DNA of 64,000 nt, from contig JAHZFL010000003.1 of NCBI GenBank assembly GCA_019421345.1, positions 36,416 through 100,415 on the forward strand, in the 5' to 3' direction. Source of the DNA: Roseburia sp. (lineage in GTDB: Bacteria > Bacillota > Clostridia > Lachnospirales > Lachnospiraceae). The notes below the pieces were generated by a model that saw only the letters and a program-made list of their open reading frames with translations, searched no databases and had not been told where the DNA came from. Positions 27,658 through 34,121 of this stretch are shown here, piece after piece. Within the stretch, counting starts at the first letter, position 1, and each line of letters opens with the position of its first letter. The position numbers were made by a program, and so were the translations under genes.

Positions 27658-27849
27658 ATGAAGAAGAAATTGGAAATAGAAATCATCGATAAAAAGCAGA
27701 TACCGGAGCATGAGCCGGAGCGTCAGTATTATTATATGGAGCTTGCAAAGCAATACGTTTCGCAGCTCTCGGCAAAGAAGGGGGAGGCGCTTACCTTTCA
27801 TGTCACGACCTTCGGGTGTCAGATGAATGTTGAACACAAGATAGACTAA
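27658..27849 (+). pseudogene. miaB: 5' stub of the host miaB gene
   Basis: This 63-codon frame begins like MiaB (EPERQYYYMELAKQYV, then FHVTTFGCQMN) and diverges straight after the FGCQMN motif, reaching a stop 18 bp beyond the attachment core. It is the original host N-terminus left behind by prophage insertion. It lacks the radical-SAM and TRAM domains and cannot be an active methylthiotransferase. A TTG at 27631 could lengthen it, but the ATG at 27658 matches the family start better. Confidence 0.93.
27811..27829. repeat. attL core
   Basis: TTCGGGTGTCAGATGAATG, 19 bp, is identical to 62662-62680. Bases on either side differ, so the repeat is exactly this length. It encodes FGCQMN of MiaB. 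Confidence 0.93.
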
Positions 27850-27873
27850 ACCCGCATAAATAAAGGAAAAATG

Positions 27874-27917
27874 AAGAACCGAGCATATGAGAATCACTTA
27901 AAGGCTCGGTTCTTTTT
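27874..27917. terminator. Bidirectional terminator just inside attL
   Basis: Arms AAGAACCGAGC (27874-27884) and GCTCGGTTCTT (27904-27914) are followed by TTT on the plus strand and by ATTTTT on the minus strand. It should stop host transcription entering the prophage through the miaB stub and also end the integrase transcript. Confidence 0.88.
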
Positions 27918-27932
27918 GATGATTGCTGTTTC

Positions 27933-29687
27933 TCAACGGTATAGAAATATGTGCGTTAGTCCGTTTTTGAATGTGATCTCCTCCGGGCGTCCGTTTCGGA
28001 TCACGATCTTTTCAATCACAAGGTTCAGAAAGTCGTGCATTGTTTCATTTCCGACAAGCGGCGCGAAGTCACTATAAACAATATGTTCTCCAGACTGGAT
28101 CCGGTGCGCAAGCAGGAAAGAAGAAGCGGACTTGATGAAGGACAGTTCACCGGCGTTCGTGGAAAACGTTGCTTCGGACAATTCCTTCAGCCGGTTTTGG
28201 GCGCTGATCCGATCTGTATCGAGCGCAAGCTTTGTTTCCAGATATTCCTTTTCACTCATGGCATCTTCATCGAACAGATATGCCTTTTTCAGTCTTTCGG
28301 CGGCGCGCTCAAGACGGGCGATCTTCTGCTTTAGCTTTTCTGCTTCGCCGGCATCAGAAGCGACGGGGGCAGCAGTCAAGATACTAGGAGCGTAGGAAGG
28401 CGCGCCGGCGGCAGGACGACCGGAGAGAAACGAAAAAGTGGCGTCAAGACCTTCCGACGCAATCCCCGCTATGTTTTTAAATGTGGGATCAGAGAGAAGC
28501 AGGGATTCCAGTTCTTCGGGTGTCTTAATTTTTGAACGCATATTAGCAGCGCGGACTATACCAGAAATATAATTAAAGATAAAAGGACCAAGTACAACGT
28601 CACTGCATCCGGGAGCAGCGCAGGACTGCTTGCGATAGCGGTTACCGCATCGGTAAAGCGAAGGGGCAAAGCCATTTTCACGGGGTTTATCCTGTTTAAT
28701 GACCTGATACGGAGCGCCACACGCGCCACACATCAAGAGACCAGAAAACGGGTGAATGTATTTCTTTTGGTGTGAAAAGCCGGGTGAACGCTTCCTTGCT
28801 GCGTTTTGATCCATAATAGCGTTGCAGCGATCCCACTGTTCCGGTGGTACTAGCGGAGGAAATACGTTTTCACAGTACACCACTTCTTCTTCCGGTTTCT
28901 TGCGGCCGCGGGCGCTTTCCCGGTAATTATAACGATAATCGCCGCGGTTCATGGGGTTTCGGATAAAGTCAGAGACGGTCTTTGAAGTCCATTCGCCGCC
29001 GCGCTTCGTGGGCACGTTGTGCGTGTTGCAATAGTCACGAACCTTGCAGCTGGAATGTGTTTCCTCGTAAAGGTCATACATGAGCCGGGCGAACACGGCT
29101 TCGGTATCGCTGTGTTTCGGAAGCTTTGCTTCATCATCCCAATCCCACCCGAACGGAACGCGGGCACCGTTCCATTGACCGGAAAGCGCACGACCGATCA
29201 TGACGTCTTTCACACGTTCGCTCGTCAGCTTCCGTTCCAGTTCAGCAAATACAAGAATGATTTTTAGGACAGCTTCACCGATCGCAGAAGAAGTATCAAA
29301 TTGTTCGTTCAGCGATATAAAGGTAACGTGGTTATACTTAAAATCATCATACATCAGGGAGAAGTCGACGAGGTTTCGGGATATACGGTCAATCTTATAT
29401 ACGAGCACATGGGAGATTTCTCCGGCGCGGACTTTTTTCATCATACGTTCAAAGCCGGGGCGGTTGGTGTTCTTTCCAGATTTCCCGGCATCCTCAAATA
29501 TTTCTATCCTGTTCTTATCAATGTGCAGGACGTGCTCACAGTAGTTTTTCAATTCCTTTTTCTGAAAAGGAAGGCTGTCCTTGTCGACCTGATAGCCGGT
29601 TGAGACACGAACATATAGTGCTACGTCGCCGGTGGCGGAAGCTGTGACAGGAGCAAGCCCGGTTTTTCTCTTAGCAGTATAAGACAT
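27933..29687 (-). CDS. int: Large serine recombinase, prophage integrase
   Basis: A 584-residue serine integrase. The N-terminal resolvase domain has LYVRVSTGYQ with the nucleophile S29, then the IDRISRN and ERKLTSERV helices. The recombinase domain follows (RVPFGWDWDD to about 270). A zinc ribbon has CGACG near the centre and paired cysteines in YRCGNRYRKQSCAAPGC. A coiled-coil segment lies near 470-520 (KLKQKIARLERAAERLKKAY). Its 3' end faces attL 104 bp away, the usual place for a prophage integrase. No excision directionality factor was recognised. Confidence 0.95.
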   Translation of the reverse strand: MSYTAKRKTGLAPVTASATGDVALYVRVSTGYQVDKDSLPFQKKELKNYCEHVLHIDKNRIEIFEDAGKSGKNTNRPGFERMMKKVRAGEISHVLVYKIDRISRNLVDFSLMYDDFKYNHVTFISLNEQFDTSSAIGEAVLKIILVFAELERKLTSERVKDVMIGRALSGQWNGARVPFGWDWDDEAKLPKHSDTEAVFARLMYDLYEETHSSCKVRDYCNTHNVPTKRGGEWTSKTVSDFIRNPMNRGDYRYNYRESARGRKKPEEEVVYCENVFPPLVPPEQWDRCNAIMDQNAARKRSPGFSHQKKYIHPFSGLLMCGACGAPYQVIKQDKPRENGFAPSLYRCGNRYRKQSCAAPGCSDVVLGPFIFNYISGIVRAANMRSKIKTPEELESLLLSDPTFKNIAGIASEGLDATFSFLSGRPAAGAPSYAPSILTAAPVASDAGEAEKLKQKIARLERAAERLKKAYLFDEDAMSEKEYLETKLALDTDRISAQNRLKELSEATFSTNAGELSFIKSASSFLLAHRIQSGEHIVYSDFAPLVGNETMHDFLNLVIEKIVIRNGRPEEITFKNGLTHIFLYR

Positions 29688-29699
29688 AAAATCACACCT

Positions 29700-29790
29700 C
29701 TTAAAAAGGGCGCAAAAATAAGCCCTTTAAAAATTGCGGGCTTATGGTAGAATCCAACTTGTTGAGGGTTAGGTTATCCATAAGCCTTTT
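29700..29790 (-). promoter_or_regulatory. Leader with competing hairpins before the integrase
   Basis: Reading the minus strand, four segments can pair in alternative ways. GGCTTATGG (29786-29778) pairs with CCATAAGCC (29747-29739). The ATAAGCCC part (29745-29738) can instead pair with GGGCTTAT (29725-29718), which is followed by TTTT. AAAGGGC (29727-29721 region) can also pair with GCCCTTT (about 29710-29704), followed by TT. This looks like a terminator/antiterminator switch between hicB and int. A simple double terminator of the hicAB transcript is the plain alternative. Confidence 0.5.
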
Positions 29791-29841
29791 TGTTTACGGG
29801 GTACAATCTATTTTAAAGCACGGTTGCTACTGTGCTTCAAG

Positions 29842-30246
29842 CTAACCGATGTGCAGCTGTGATTTCAAAGCGTCCTGCAATACCTGTGAGAAATTAATAT
29901 TGCGCTCCAATGCGGCAGCATTGAGCCAAGCAGGTAATGTTACAGTGCGATTAACAGAACGATTCACATGAGCTTGACGAATGGACGGCATATATACGTC
30001 AACGAGAACAGCTCTCTCGTTAGGGGCTGCCTTGATTTCGGATAGAGGAGTAGGAGAAGGGATTTCCTCACCATCTTCCTCCAATCCATAAAGAACACAG
30101 CCGAGAAGTTCCCTTGCTGACAGGAGTGCGTCATCGTCGTTTATGCCACTTGTAGCGCACTTCAAGTCTGGAAAATCAACAGAAATTTCCTGACCCGATT
30201 CATAGGCGAAAACTGCGGGGTAAAAATAGCGTTCTACTTTTTTCAT
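29842..30246 (-). CDS. hicB: HicB-family antitoxin
   Basis: A 134-residue antitoxin. The N-terminal half-RNase-H-like HicB fold is visible in YYFPAVFAY-type and ISVDFPDLKCATSG segments; the C-terminal ribbon-helix-helix is NRTVTLPAWLNAAALERNINFSQVL. It should neutralise HicA and repress its own promoter through the RHH domain. It lies 42 bp after hicA on the same strand. Position between integrase and repressor is typical for a prophage accessory gene. Confidence 0.9.
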   Translation of the reverse strand: MKKVERYFYPAVFAYESGQEISVDFPDLKCATSGINDDDALLSARELLGCVLYGLEEDGEEIPSPTPLSEIKAAPNERAVLVDVYMPSIRQAHVNRSVNRTVTLPAWLNAAALERNINFSQVLQDALKSQLHIG

Positions 30247-30288
30247 GGTATCATCTCCTTAATTTGATGCGTCGGGAGGGCGTCGGGG

Positions 30289-30486
30289 CTATCTGAATTT
30301 TAGCCCCGACTGTTCCTCGATGCGTCTTAGCGTTTTTACCGGGATGTCTTTGTCAGGATGCTTCACTGTAGTACGTCCCTTCTTGGTTGGATGTTTGTAT
30401 TGGTGGTGGCTACCCTCCACATTTACTTCATACCAGCCATCCGCTTTGAGCATTTTTATAACCTCTCTGGATGAATAACTTTTCAT
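30289..30486 (-). CDS. hicA: HicA-family mRNA interferase toxin
   Basis: A 65-residue toxin with the double-stranded RNA-binding-like fold. The catalytic histidine is in the conserved GSHHQYKHP segment, and the SREVIKMLKADGWYEV and LRRIEEQSGL helices match the family. It cleaves mRNA when free of HicB. The ATG has GGAGGG upstream (GGAGGGAATATAC). A longer overlapping frame (30428-30661) is not supported. Confidence 0.92.
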   Translation of the reverse strand: MKSYSSREVIKMLKADGWYEVNVEGSHHQYKHPTKKGRTTVKHPDKDIPVKTLRRIEEQSGLKFR

Positions 30487-30573
30487 GTATATTCCCTCCT
30501 GACATTCTCATATTAACACATATAAAAATATTTGTCAATATAAAAACAAATATTTTTGCATGTGTTTCCATGT

Positions 30574-30603
30574 AAAAAGCCCACACAAAGGTGAGGGCTT
30601 TTT
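30574..30603. terminator. Bidirectional terminator between the zinc-ribbon gene and hicA
   Basis: AAAAAGCCC (30574-30582) and GGGCTTTTT (30595-30603) form a symmetric hairpin with A and T tracts on both sides. It separates hicAB from the membrane protein gene upstream. Confidence 0.8.
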
Positions 30604-30696
30604 GATGACTGGAGACCAGCCATGTACATAGATCATAGAATGGGGATTGCCGAATCGCCAAGCTTTGGTAGAGTAGGAAAGTTTTTTAGAAATATT

Positions 30697-31419
30697 TTAT
30701 TGGTTTGTAGAAACAAACGTTATATCTTTGGATGACCAAAAATCTGGAGTAAAATTAATTTCCAACTCGTTCCAGTTAGAAGGTACTTGGTACGCAATTA
30801 CACCATTCATTTTCTTGCCGGCAGCTACTGATCCATCAAGCTGACTTTTTCCTTTTGCTTCATCTACTTGCAATCCTACTAAGTCCTGCGTTATCGAATA
30901 ATCATCGCAGTAGGCTTCAAATGATACAATAGAACTTATCGCGATGTCTGAACTTGAGTTATTTTCAATTTCAAATTCACAAACAAGGAATACATTTCCG
31001 TCATTGGGCGTTAAATATTGCGATCCAGAAGATTCTGTGACAGAAACGAGGGTGACTTTAATATTGTTTTGCTCCGCTGTTTCACCAACAGAATAGCTTG
31101 TTTTTTCCTCTGGATTATTTTCTGCAACTTCCTGTGAATCAGCGTCTGGCAAACCGTCTACGTTAGAAGTATTCGCGGCATCAGTTGTAGGTGTATCTGC
31201 ATTTTGATTATCATTGCTACTACTTCCAAATGCTGAAATGATAATAATAGCCACAAGTACTATAACAATCCATTTCCCGATTCCACCCTGCTTCTTGTGG
31301 CAAATTGGGCACACCTTTGCGCCCTTTGGAATAATGGATTTACAGTGCTTACATGCTTTAGAGGGTCCTTGTGGAGCCTGTGGCTGCTGATTAAATGATT
31401 GTGCTTGGTTGTTTTCCAT
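30697..31419 (-). CDS. Zinc-ribbon membrane protein with DUF4352-like domain
   Basis: A 240-residue protein. A proline/glutamine-rich start is followed by a zinc ribbon CKHCKSIIPKGAKVCPIC (about 23-40), one membrane helix (about 50-68, WIVIVLVAIIIISAF) and an external beta-sandwich resembling DUF4352/DUF5067 (about 105-240). AGAGG precedes the ATG at 31419; a longer frame from 31461 is less likely. Related telokin-like domains occur in phage superinfection-exclusion lipoproteins. The site in the lysogeny region suggests a moron acting at the envelope; this is an inference. Confidence 0.72.
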   Translation of the reverse strand: MENNQAQSFNQQPQAPQGPSKACKHCKSIIPKGAKVCPICHKKQGGIGKWIVIVLVAIIIISAFGSSSNDNQNADTPTTDAANTSNVDGLPDADSQEVAENNPEEKTSYSVGETAEQNNIKVTLVSVTESSGSQYLTPNDGNVFLVCEFEIENNSSSDIAISSIVSFEAYCDDYSITQDLVGLQVDEAKGKSQLDGSVAAGKKMNGVIAYQVPSNWNELEINFTPDFWSSKDITFVSTNQ

Positions 31420-31564
31420 AACTTTTCCTCTTTTCTTTAGATTTTCAATGCTCGTTGGCATTCATGTTTACTTTATCATACATCTGTAGAAAATTCTACA
31501 TCTATAATTAAAAAAATATGCAAATAATTTCCAGACATTCCCACAAGCCAATCACAAATATCTC

Positions 31565-31580
31565 TGATATGATATATAAA
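31565..31580 (+). promoter_or_regulatory. Extended -10 promoter giving a likely leaderless mRNA
   Basis: TGA-TATGAT (31565-31573) lies 6 bases before the ATG at 31580, so transcription would begin at or next to the start codon. No ribosome-binding site is present upstream. No good -35 box was seen. Confidence 0.5.
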
Positions 31581-31789
31581 TGGCAAAAATACTGATCAAA
31601 CAAGTGATGAAAGAGAAAAATATAAAGGTCAATCGTATTGTCCCGTTTTTATCAATATCACGATCTACGCTTTACAATATCTTGAACGGGCATAAATCGC
31701 CGACGATTAATGAATTGGAGGAGATTGCCAAGGCACTAAAAGTACCGATTGAGAGCCTGTACAGCTCCGTATGGAGCAAGAGAGCATAG
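31580..31789 (+). CDS. Small XRE-family helix-turn-helix protein
   Basis: A 69-residue Cro/CI-like DNA-binding protein. The helix-turn-helix is at about residues 22-50 (VNRIVPFLSISRSTLYNILNG, then SPTINELEEIAKAL). There is no dimerisation or sensor domain. It is divergent from the zinc-ribbon gene and may control it, or take part in the lysogeny switch. It has no Shine-Dalgarno sequence and is probably translated from a leaderless transcript. Confidence 0.82.
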   Translation: MAKILIKQVMKEKNIKVNRIVPFLSISRSTLYNILNGHKSPTINELEEIAKALKVPIESLYSSVWSKRA

Positions 31790-31815
31790 AAAGTGTCCAG
31801 GATTCTGGAATGCTA

Positions 31816-31843
31816 TTGCAATCTACGCATGTCGTGATATAAT
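31816..31843 (+). promoter_or_regulatory. Promoter upstream of the 38-residue gene
   Basis: TTGCAA (31816-31821) and TATAAT (31838-31843) with a 16-bp spacer. Two overlapping small reading frames follow. Confidence 0.65.
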
Positions 31844-31919
31844 ACAACCATGAAGCGCGCTACCAAACAAAACTACACTCGGAGTGAGGACTACAAAAGA
31901 AAATATGGAGGGTGGCACT

Positions 31920-32036
31920 ATGTCAAAAGAGGAGCATATTGAGATAATTGTTGAAGAATTGGGGAGATTAAATAATGAATATTATTTTAAGATTATTTAT
32001 TGCTTAATACAGTTATATCGAGAAGAGGAGGCTTAG
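31920..32036 (+). CDS. Small 38-residue helical protein
   Basis: Starts at an ATG 7 bases after GGAGGG and encodes an amphipathic, acidic helix (MSKEEHIEIIVEELGRLNN at the start, then KIIYCLIQLYREEEA). It has its own promoter (31816) and ends in the terminator shared with the convergent CI-like gene. Function unknown. A second frame at 31850-31942 (30 residues, very basic and aromatic, WHYVKRGAY at the end) overlaps it in another phase and lacks a ribosome site; it starts 7 bases after the -10, so it could be a leaderless peptide or noise. Confidence 0.5.
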   Translation: MSKEEHIEIIVEELGRLNNEYYFKIIYCLIQLYREEEA

Positions 32037-32050
32037 TGCTCCTCTTTTTT
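32021..32050. terminator. Terminator between the small gene and the CI-like gene
   Basis: AGAGGAG and CTCCTCT arms around GCTTAGTG are followed by TTTTTT. The hairpin contains the stop of the 38-residue gene and overlaps the end of the convergent repressor gene. Confidence 0.8.
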
Positions 32051-32389
32051 TGTTTTTACAAATTCCGCGTAGTCTATCACTTTATCGATTTGTTCTTCGT
32101 TCATATCTTGTACAACGTCTACAAGTTGTTGTACTTTTGGTGAAAGGGTAAGAGAGTATAAACTCTTAGCTATTTTTTCTTCATCCTCCCACCCCATAAG
32201 ATAAGCTGGCGAACATTTTAAAAGATTGGCATATTTTACAACTATATCGTATGGGATACTTTTGATTCCGTTCCCGCTTTCGTAGCGCTGAGCTGTGGCT
32301 TCAGTAGAGCCAATATACTCAGCCACTTCTTTTAAGGTAATGTTTTTTGATTTTCTTAATTGTTTTATTCGTTCATTCCAAATCGCCAT
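32033..32389 (-). CDS. CI-like phage repressor, XRE family
   Basis: A 118-residue repressor. The N-terminal helix-turn-helix (IKQLRKSKNITLKEVAEYIG, then EATAQRYESGNG) spans about 6-45, followed by a helical C-terminus (VQQLVDVVQDMNEEQIDKVI) that probably makes dimers. There is no LexA-type peptidase domain, so induction would not be by RecA-driven self-cleavage. The ATG at 32389 has GGAGG 7 bases upstream; the longer frame to 32425 is less likely. It is divergent from the Cro-like gene. Confidence 0.87.
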   Translation of the reverse strand: MAIWNERIKQLRKSKNITLKEVAEYIGSTEATAQRYESGNGIKSIPYDIVVKYANLLKCSPAYLMGWEDEEKIAKSLYSLTLSPKVQQLVDVVQDMNEEQIDKVIDYAEFVKTKKEEH

Positions 32390-32464
32390 ATAGATACCTC
32401 CGTTAATATTAATATACATTTGCATTACACAAAATGCAAGAAAGAATTAGCAAACAATGAAAAA

Positions 32465-32539
32465 ACTTACGAAATATGCAAAAAAATACTTGTAAAAACA
32501 AAACAGAAGTAGTATTATGTACTTACGGAAAACGTAAGA
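32465..32539 (+). promoter_or_regulatory. Lysogeny-switch promoter with ACTTACG operators
   Basis: TTGTAA (32490-32495) and TATTAT (32513-32518) are spaced by 17 bp and drive the Cro-like gene. The operator ACTTACG-GAAAA-CGTAAGA (32521-32539) overlaps the transcription start. A half-conserved copy ACTTACG lies at 32465-32471, upstream of the -35. Binding at 32521 should block this promoter. Confidence 0.7.
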
Positions 32540-32554
32540 AAGGTGGTGTGAAAT

Positions 32555-32788
32555 ATGGGATACGTAGTTGACACAGTAGGGTTACGAAAGATGATGGCAG
32601 AGAAAAAGATTAATACTACAGAAGAATTTGCAAGAAGAAGTGGAGTGAATAGAAATACGCTTGCAGATGTGCTTAATGGTAAAATCAGACCATCAACATC
32701 CGTAATGGATCGAATGATGAGTGCCCTTGATATGTCACCAGAAGTAGCGGGGAAAATTTTTTTTGCTGACGACTTACGTATTGCGTAA
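32555..32788 (+). CDS. Cro-like phage repressor, XRE family
   Basis: A 77-residue protein made almost wholly of one helix-turn-helix domain (LRKMMAEKKINTTEEFARRS, then VNRNTLADVLNG and STSVMDRMMSALD). AAGGTGGTG precedes the ATG. It begins the rightward early operon. A perfect operator overlaps its stop codon (32772-32790). Confidence 0.87.
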   Translation: MGYVVDTVGLRKMMAEKKINTTEEFARRSGVNRNTLADVLNGKIRPSTSVMDRMMSALDMSPEVAGKIFFADDLRIA

Positions 32789-32790
32789 GT
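32772..32790. promoter_or_regulatory. Perfect operator at the end of the Cro-like gene
   Basis: ACTTACG-TATTG-CGTAAGT is a perfect 19-bp palindrome with the same half-site and 5-bp spacer as the operator at 32521. It covers the last codons of the Cro-like gene (DDLRIA). It may allow looping with the upstream sites or act as a roadblock. Confidence 0.75.
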
Positions 32791-32840
32791 ATTAGGACAA
32801 AAAGAACTAGTGCAGCAGTGAGAGAGGAGATGAGTAGAGG

Positions 32841-33029
32841 ATGTTTGAGTGTAATAAAAAAGAAATGCTGCAGATTATTGGAGAAGTAGCAGAAATAGCC
32901 TTGAAAGCAGCAGAGGAAAAGGGCTTGACCTTCCGGGAAGCTATGTATTTACCGGAAGCGATCGACGCGAGAATAAAAGACGAGATCAAGAAGATGAACG
33001 AACCATTCAGAAGAACCCCGCAGCAGTGA
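32841..33029 (+). CDS. Small early phage protein, 62 residues
   Basis: A hydrophilic helical protein (MLQIIGEVAEIALKAAEEKG, then EAIDARIKDEIKK). GAGGAGATGAGTAGAGG lies upstream. No family recognised. It is the second gene of the rightward early operon. Confidence 0.6.
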   Translation: MFECNKKEMLQIIGEVAEIALKAAEEKGLTFREAMYLPEAIDARIKDEIKKMNEPFRRTPQQ

Positions 33030-33045
33030 GCAACGGGGCACCCGA

Positions 33046-33210
33046 CTATTCAACTGGCTTTAATTGAGAACAAACCTTTTCGGTAGCGGTCACAACGGCT
33101 GTTTTGATTGTCCGACCTTCCAAAGTGACAATATCGGCGTTGTCGAGTTCATCAATTAAAACTTTCCTGAAATAGTCGAAGAATTCATAAAGTTCAGGAT
33201 CCTTCCTCAT
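33046..33210 (-). CDS. Small protein on the opposite strand, 54 residues
   Basis: It begins with MRKDPELYEFFDYFRKV and ends QLKPVE. A strong ribosome site AAAGGGGGTG lies 7 bases before the ATG at 33210; the frame can extend to 33243. It lies in the gap between two rightward genes but runs leftward, which is unusual for the early operon. Function unknown. Confidence 0.5.
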   Translation of the reverse strand: MRKDPELYEFFDYFRKVLIDELDNADIVTLEGRTIKTAVVTATEKVCSQLKPVE

Positions 33211-33299
33211 AATCACACCCCCTTTCCCGGAAAATATTACCACAAGGGGAATGACACAGCAATATAAACCAAAGTCAAAAAGAAAGGAGATCTAACAAA

Positions 33300-33653
33300 A
33301 TGAGTTTAGTTGACGTATTCGGAAGAGAGGACAGAACCGAAGTGAAGTTTTCGGAGTTCTTCGCACTGGTAAAGCAGGCGGCACAGTATGAAATTACTAT
33401 GAATGCCGTAAATTGCGATGTTCCACACCGCTTCATTCGAGAAGCAATGACCGGAAAGAAAGAAGATGCTCCGAAGGAACCGGAAGCAGTTATGGGCGTT
33501 GTGAAAGTAGACTTCGACACGCAAGAGATCAAGAAGGCTTTACAGGAAACCGTAGATCTGGTTGAAGTGAAGCTCGCACAGGCAGAGGACGAAGAGAATC
33601 TGGAGCAGGAAACAATAGCCAAAGAGCCGCCGGAAGATGTGTGCGGAGATTGA
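33300..33653 (+). CDS. Early phage protein, 117 residues
   Basis: An acidic protein. The first ~50 residues (FSEFFALVKQAAQYEITMNA, then NCDVPHRFIREAMTG) look like a compact domain; the C-terminus is rich in Glu and resembles a linker. AAAGGAGATCTAACAAA precedes the ATG. No function assigned. Confidence 0.65.
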   Translation: MSLVDVFGREDRTEVKFSEFFALVKQAAQYEITMNAVNCDVPHRFIREAMTGKKEDAPKEPEAVMGVVKVDFDTQEIKKALQETVDLVEVKLAQAEDEENLEQETIAKEPPEDVCGD

Positions 33654-33687
33654 GGGAAAGTGTTAGGCAGGGATAAGGAGGTACATA

Positions 33688-34107
33688 TTGAGAAAACTGT
33701 CAAAAATCATTTTTATTCTGGTGCTTATCGTGCTTACCTTGCGGCTGCTTACGGTGAATGCTGAAGGGATTCCGCCGGAGGAACGGATTGGCGGTGAGCC
33801 GTTTCGGGCGGACTGCACGGCATATTGTGATTCCGGCATCACTGCAAGCGGCAAGCCGACAGTCGAGGGGCTAACCCTTGGAGGTGCGCCGGAGTGGATC
33901 GGCTGCATGGCAGTGTTGTATGAGGTTGATGCCGACGGTGGCATCGGAGACTTTATTGGACTCTATGAAGTTATGGATACCGGCTGGGGGCGTGACGGAG
34001 ATGCGCTGCGCGGTGAGACGGTGGATATGTTCAAGGAGGACTATGACGCCTGCATCCAGTGGGGACGCAGGGATGTATACGTACAGATCATAGACGGGAA
34101 AGGATGA
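33688..34107 (+). CDS. Secreted 3D-domain protein
   Basis: A 139-residue protein with an N-terminal signal or membrane segment (about 5-25) and a 3D (Asp-Asp-Asp) domain: DCTAYCDSGITASGKPT, then YEVMDTGWG. This double-psi barrel is found in lytic transglycosylases and resuscitation-promoting factors. Translation starts at TTG, with AAGGAGG 7 bases upstream. In a phage early region its role is unclear; cell-wall modification in lysogeny or early infection is possible. Confidence 0.75.
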   Translation: MRKLSKIIFILVLIVLTLRLLTVNAEGIPPEERIGGEPFRADCTAYCDSGITASGKPTVEGLTLGGAPEWIGCMAVLYEVDADGGIGDFIGLYEVMDTGWGRDGDALRGETVDMFKEDYDACIQWGRRDVYVQIIDGKG

Positions 34108-34121
34108 GAAAGGAAATTATG

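Noticed and set aside
27811..27829. tRNA-gene attachment site
   Set aside because: The core lies in a protein-coding gene (miaB); no tRNA structure is present at either end.
30428..30661. 77-codon frame overlapping hicA
   Set aside because: Overlaps the recognised HicA gene in another phase and its C-terminal part is AT-rich intergenic sequence.
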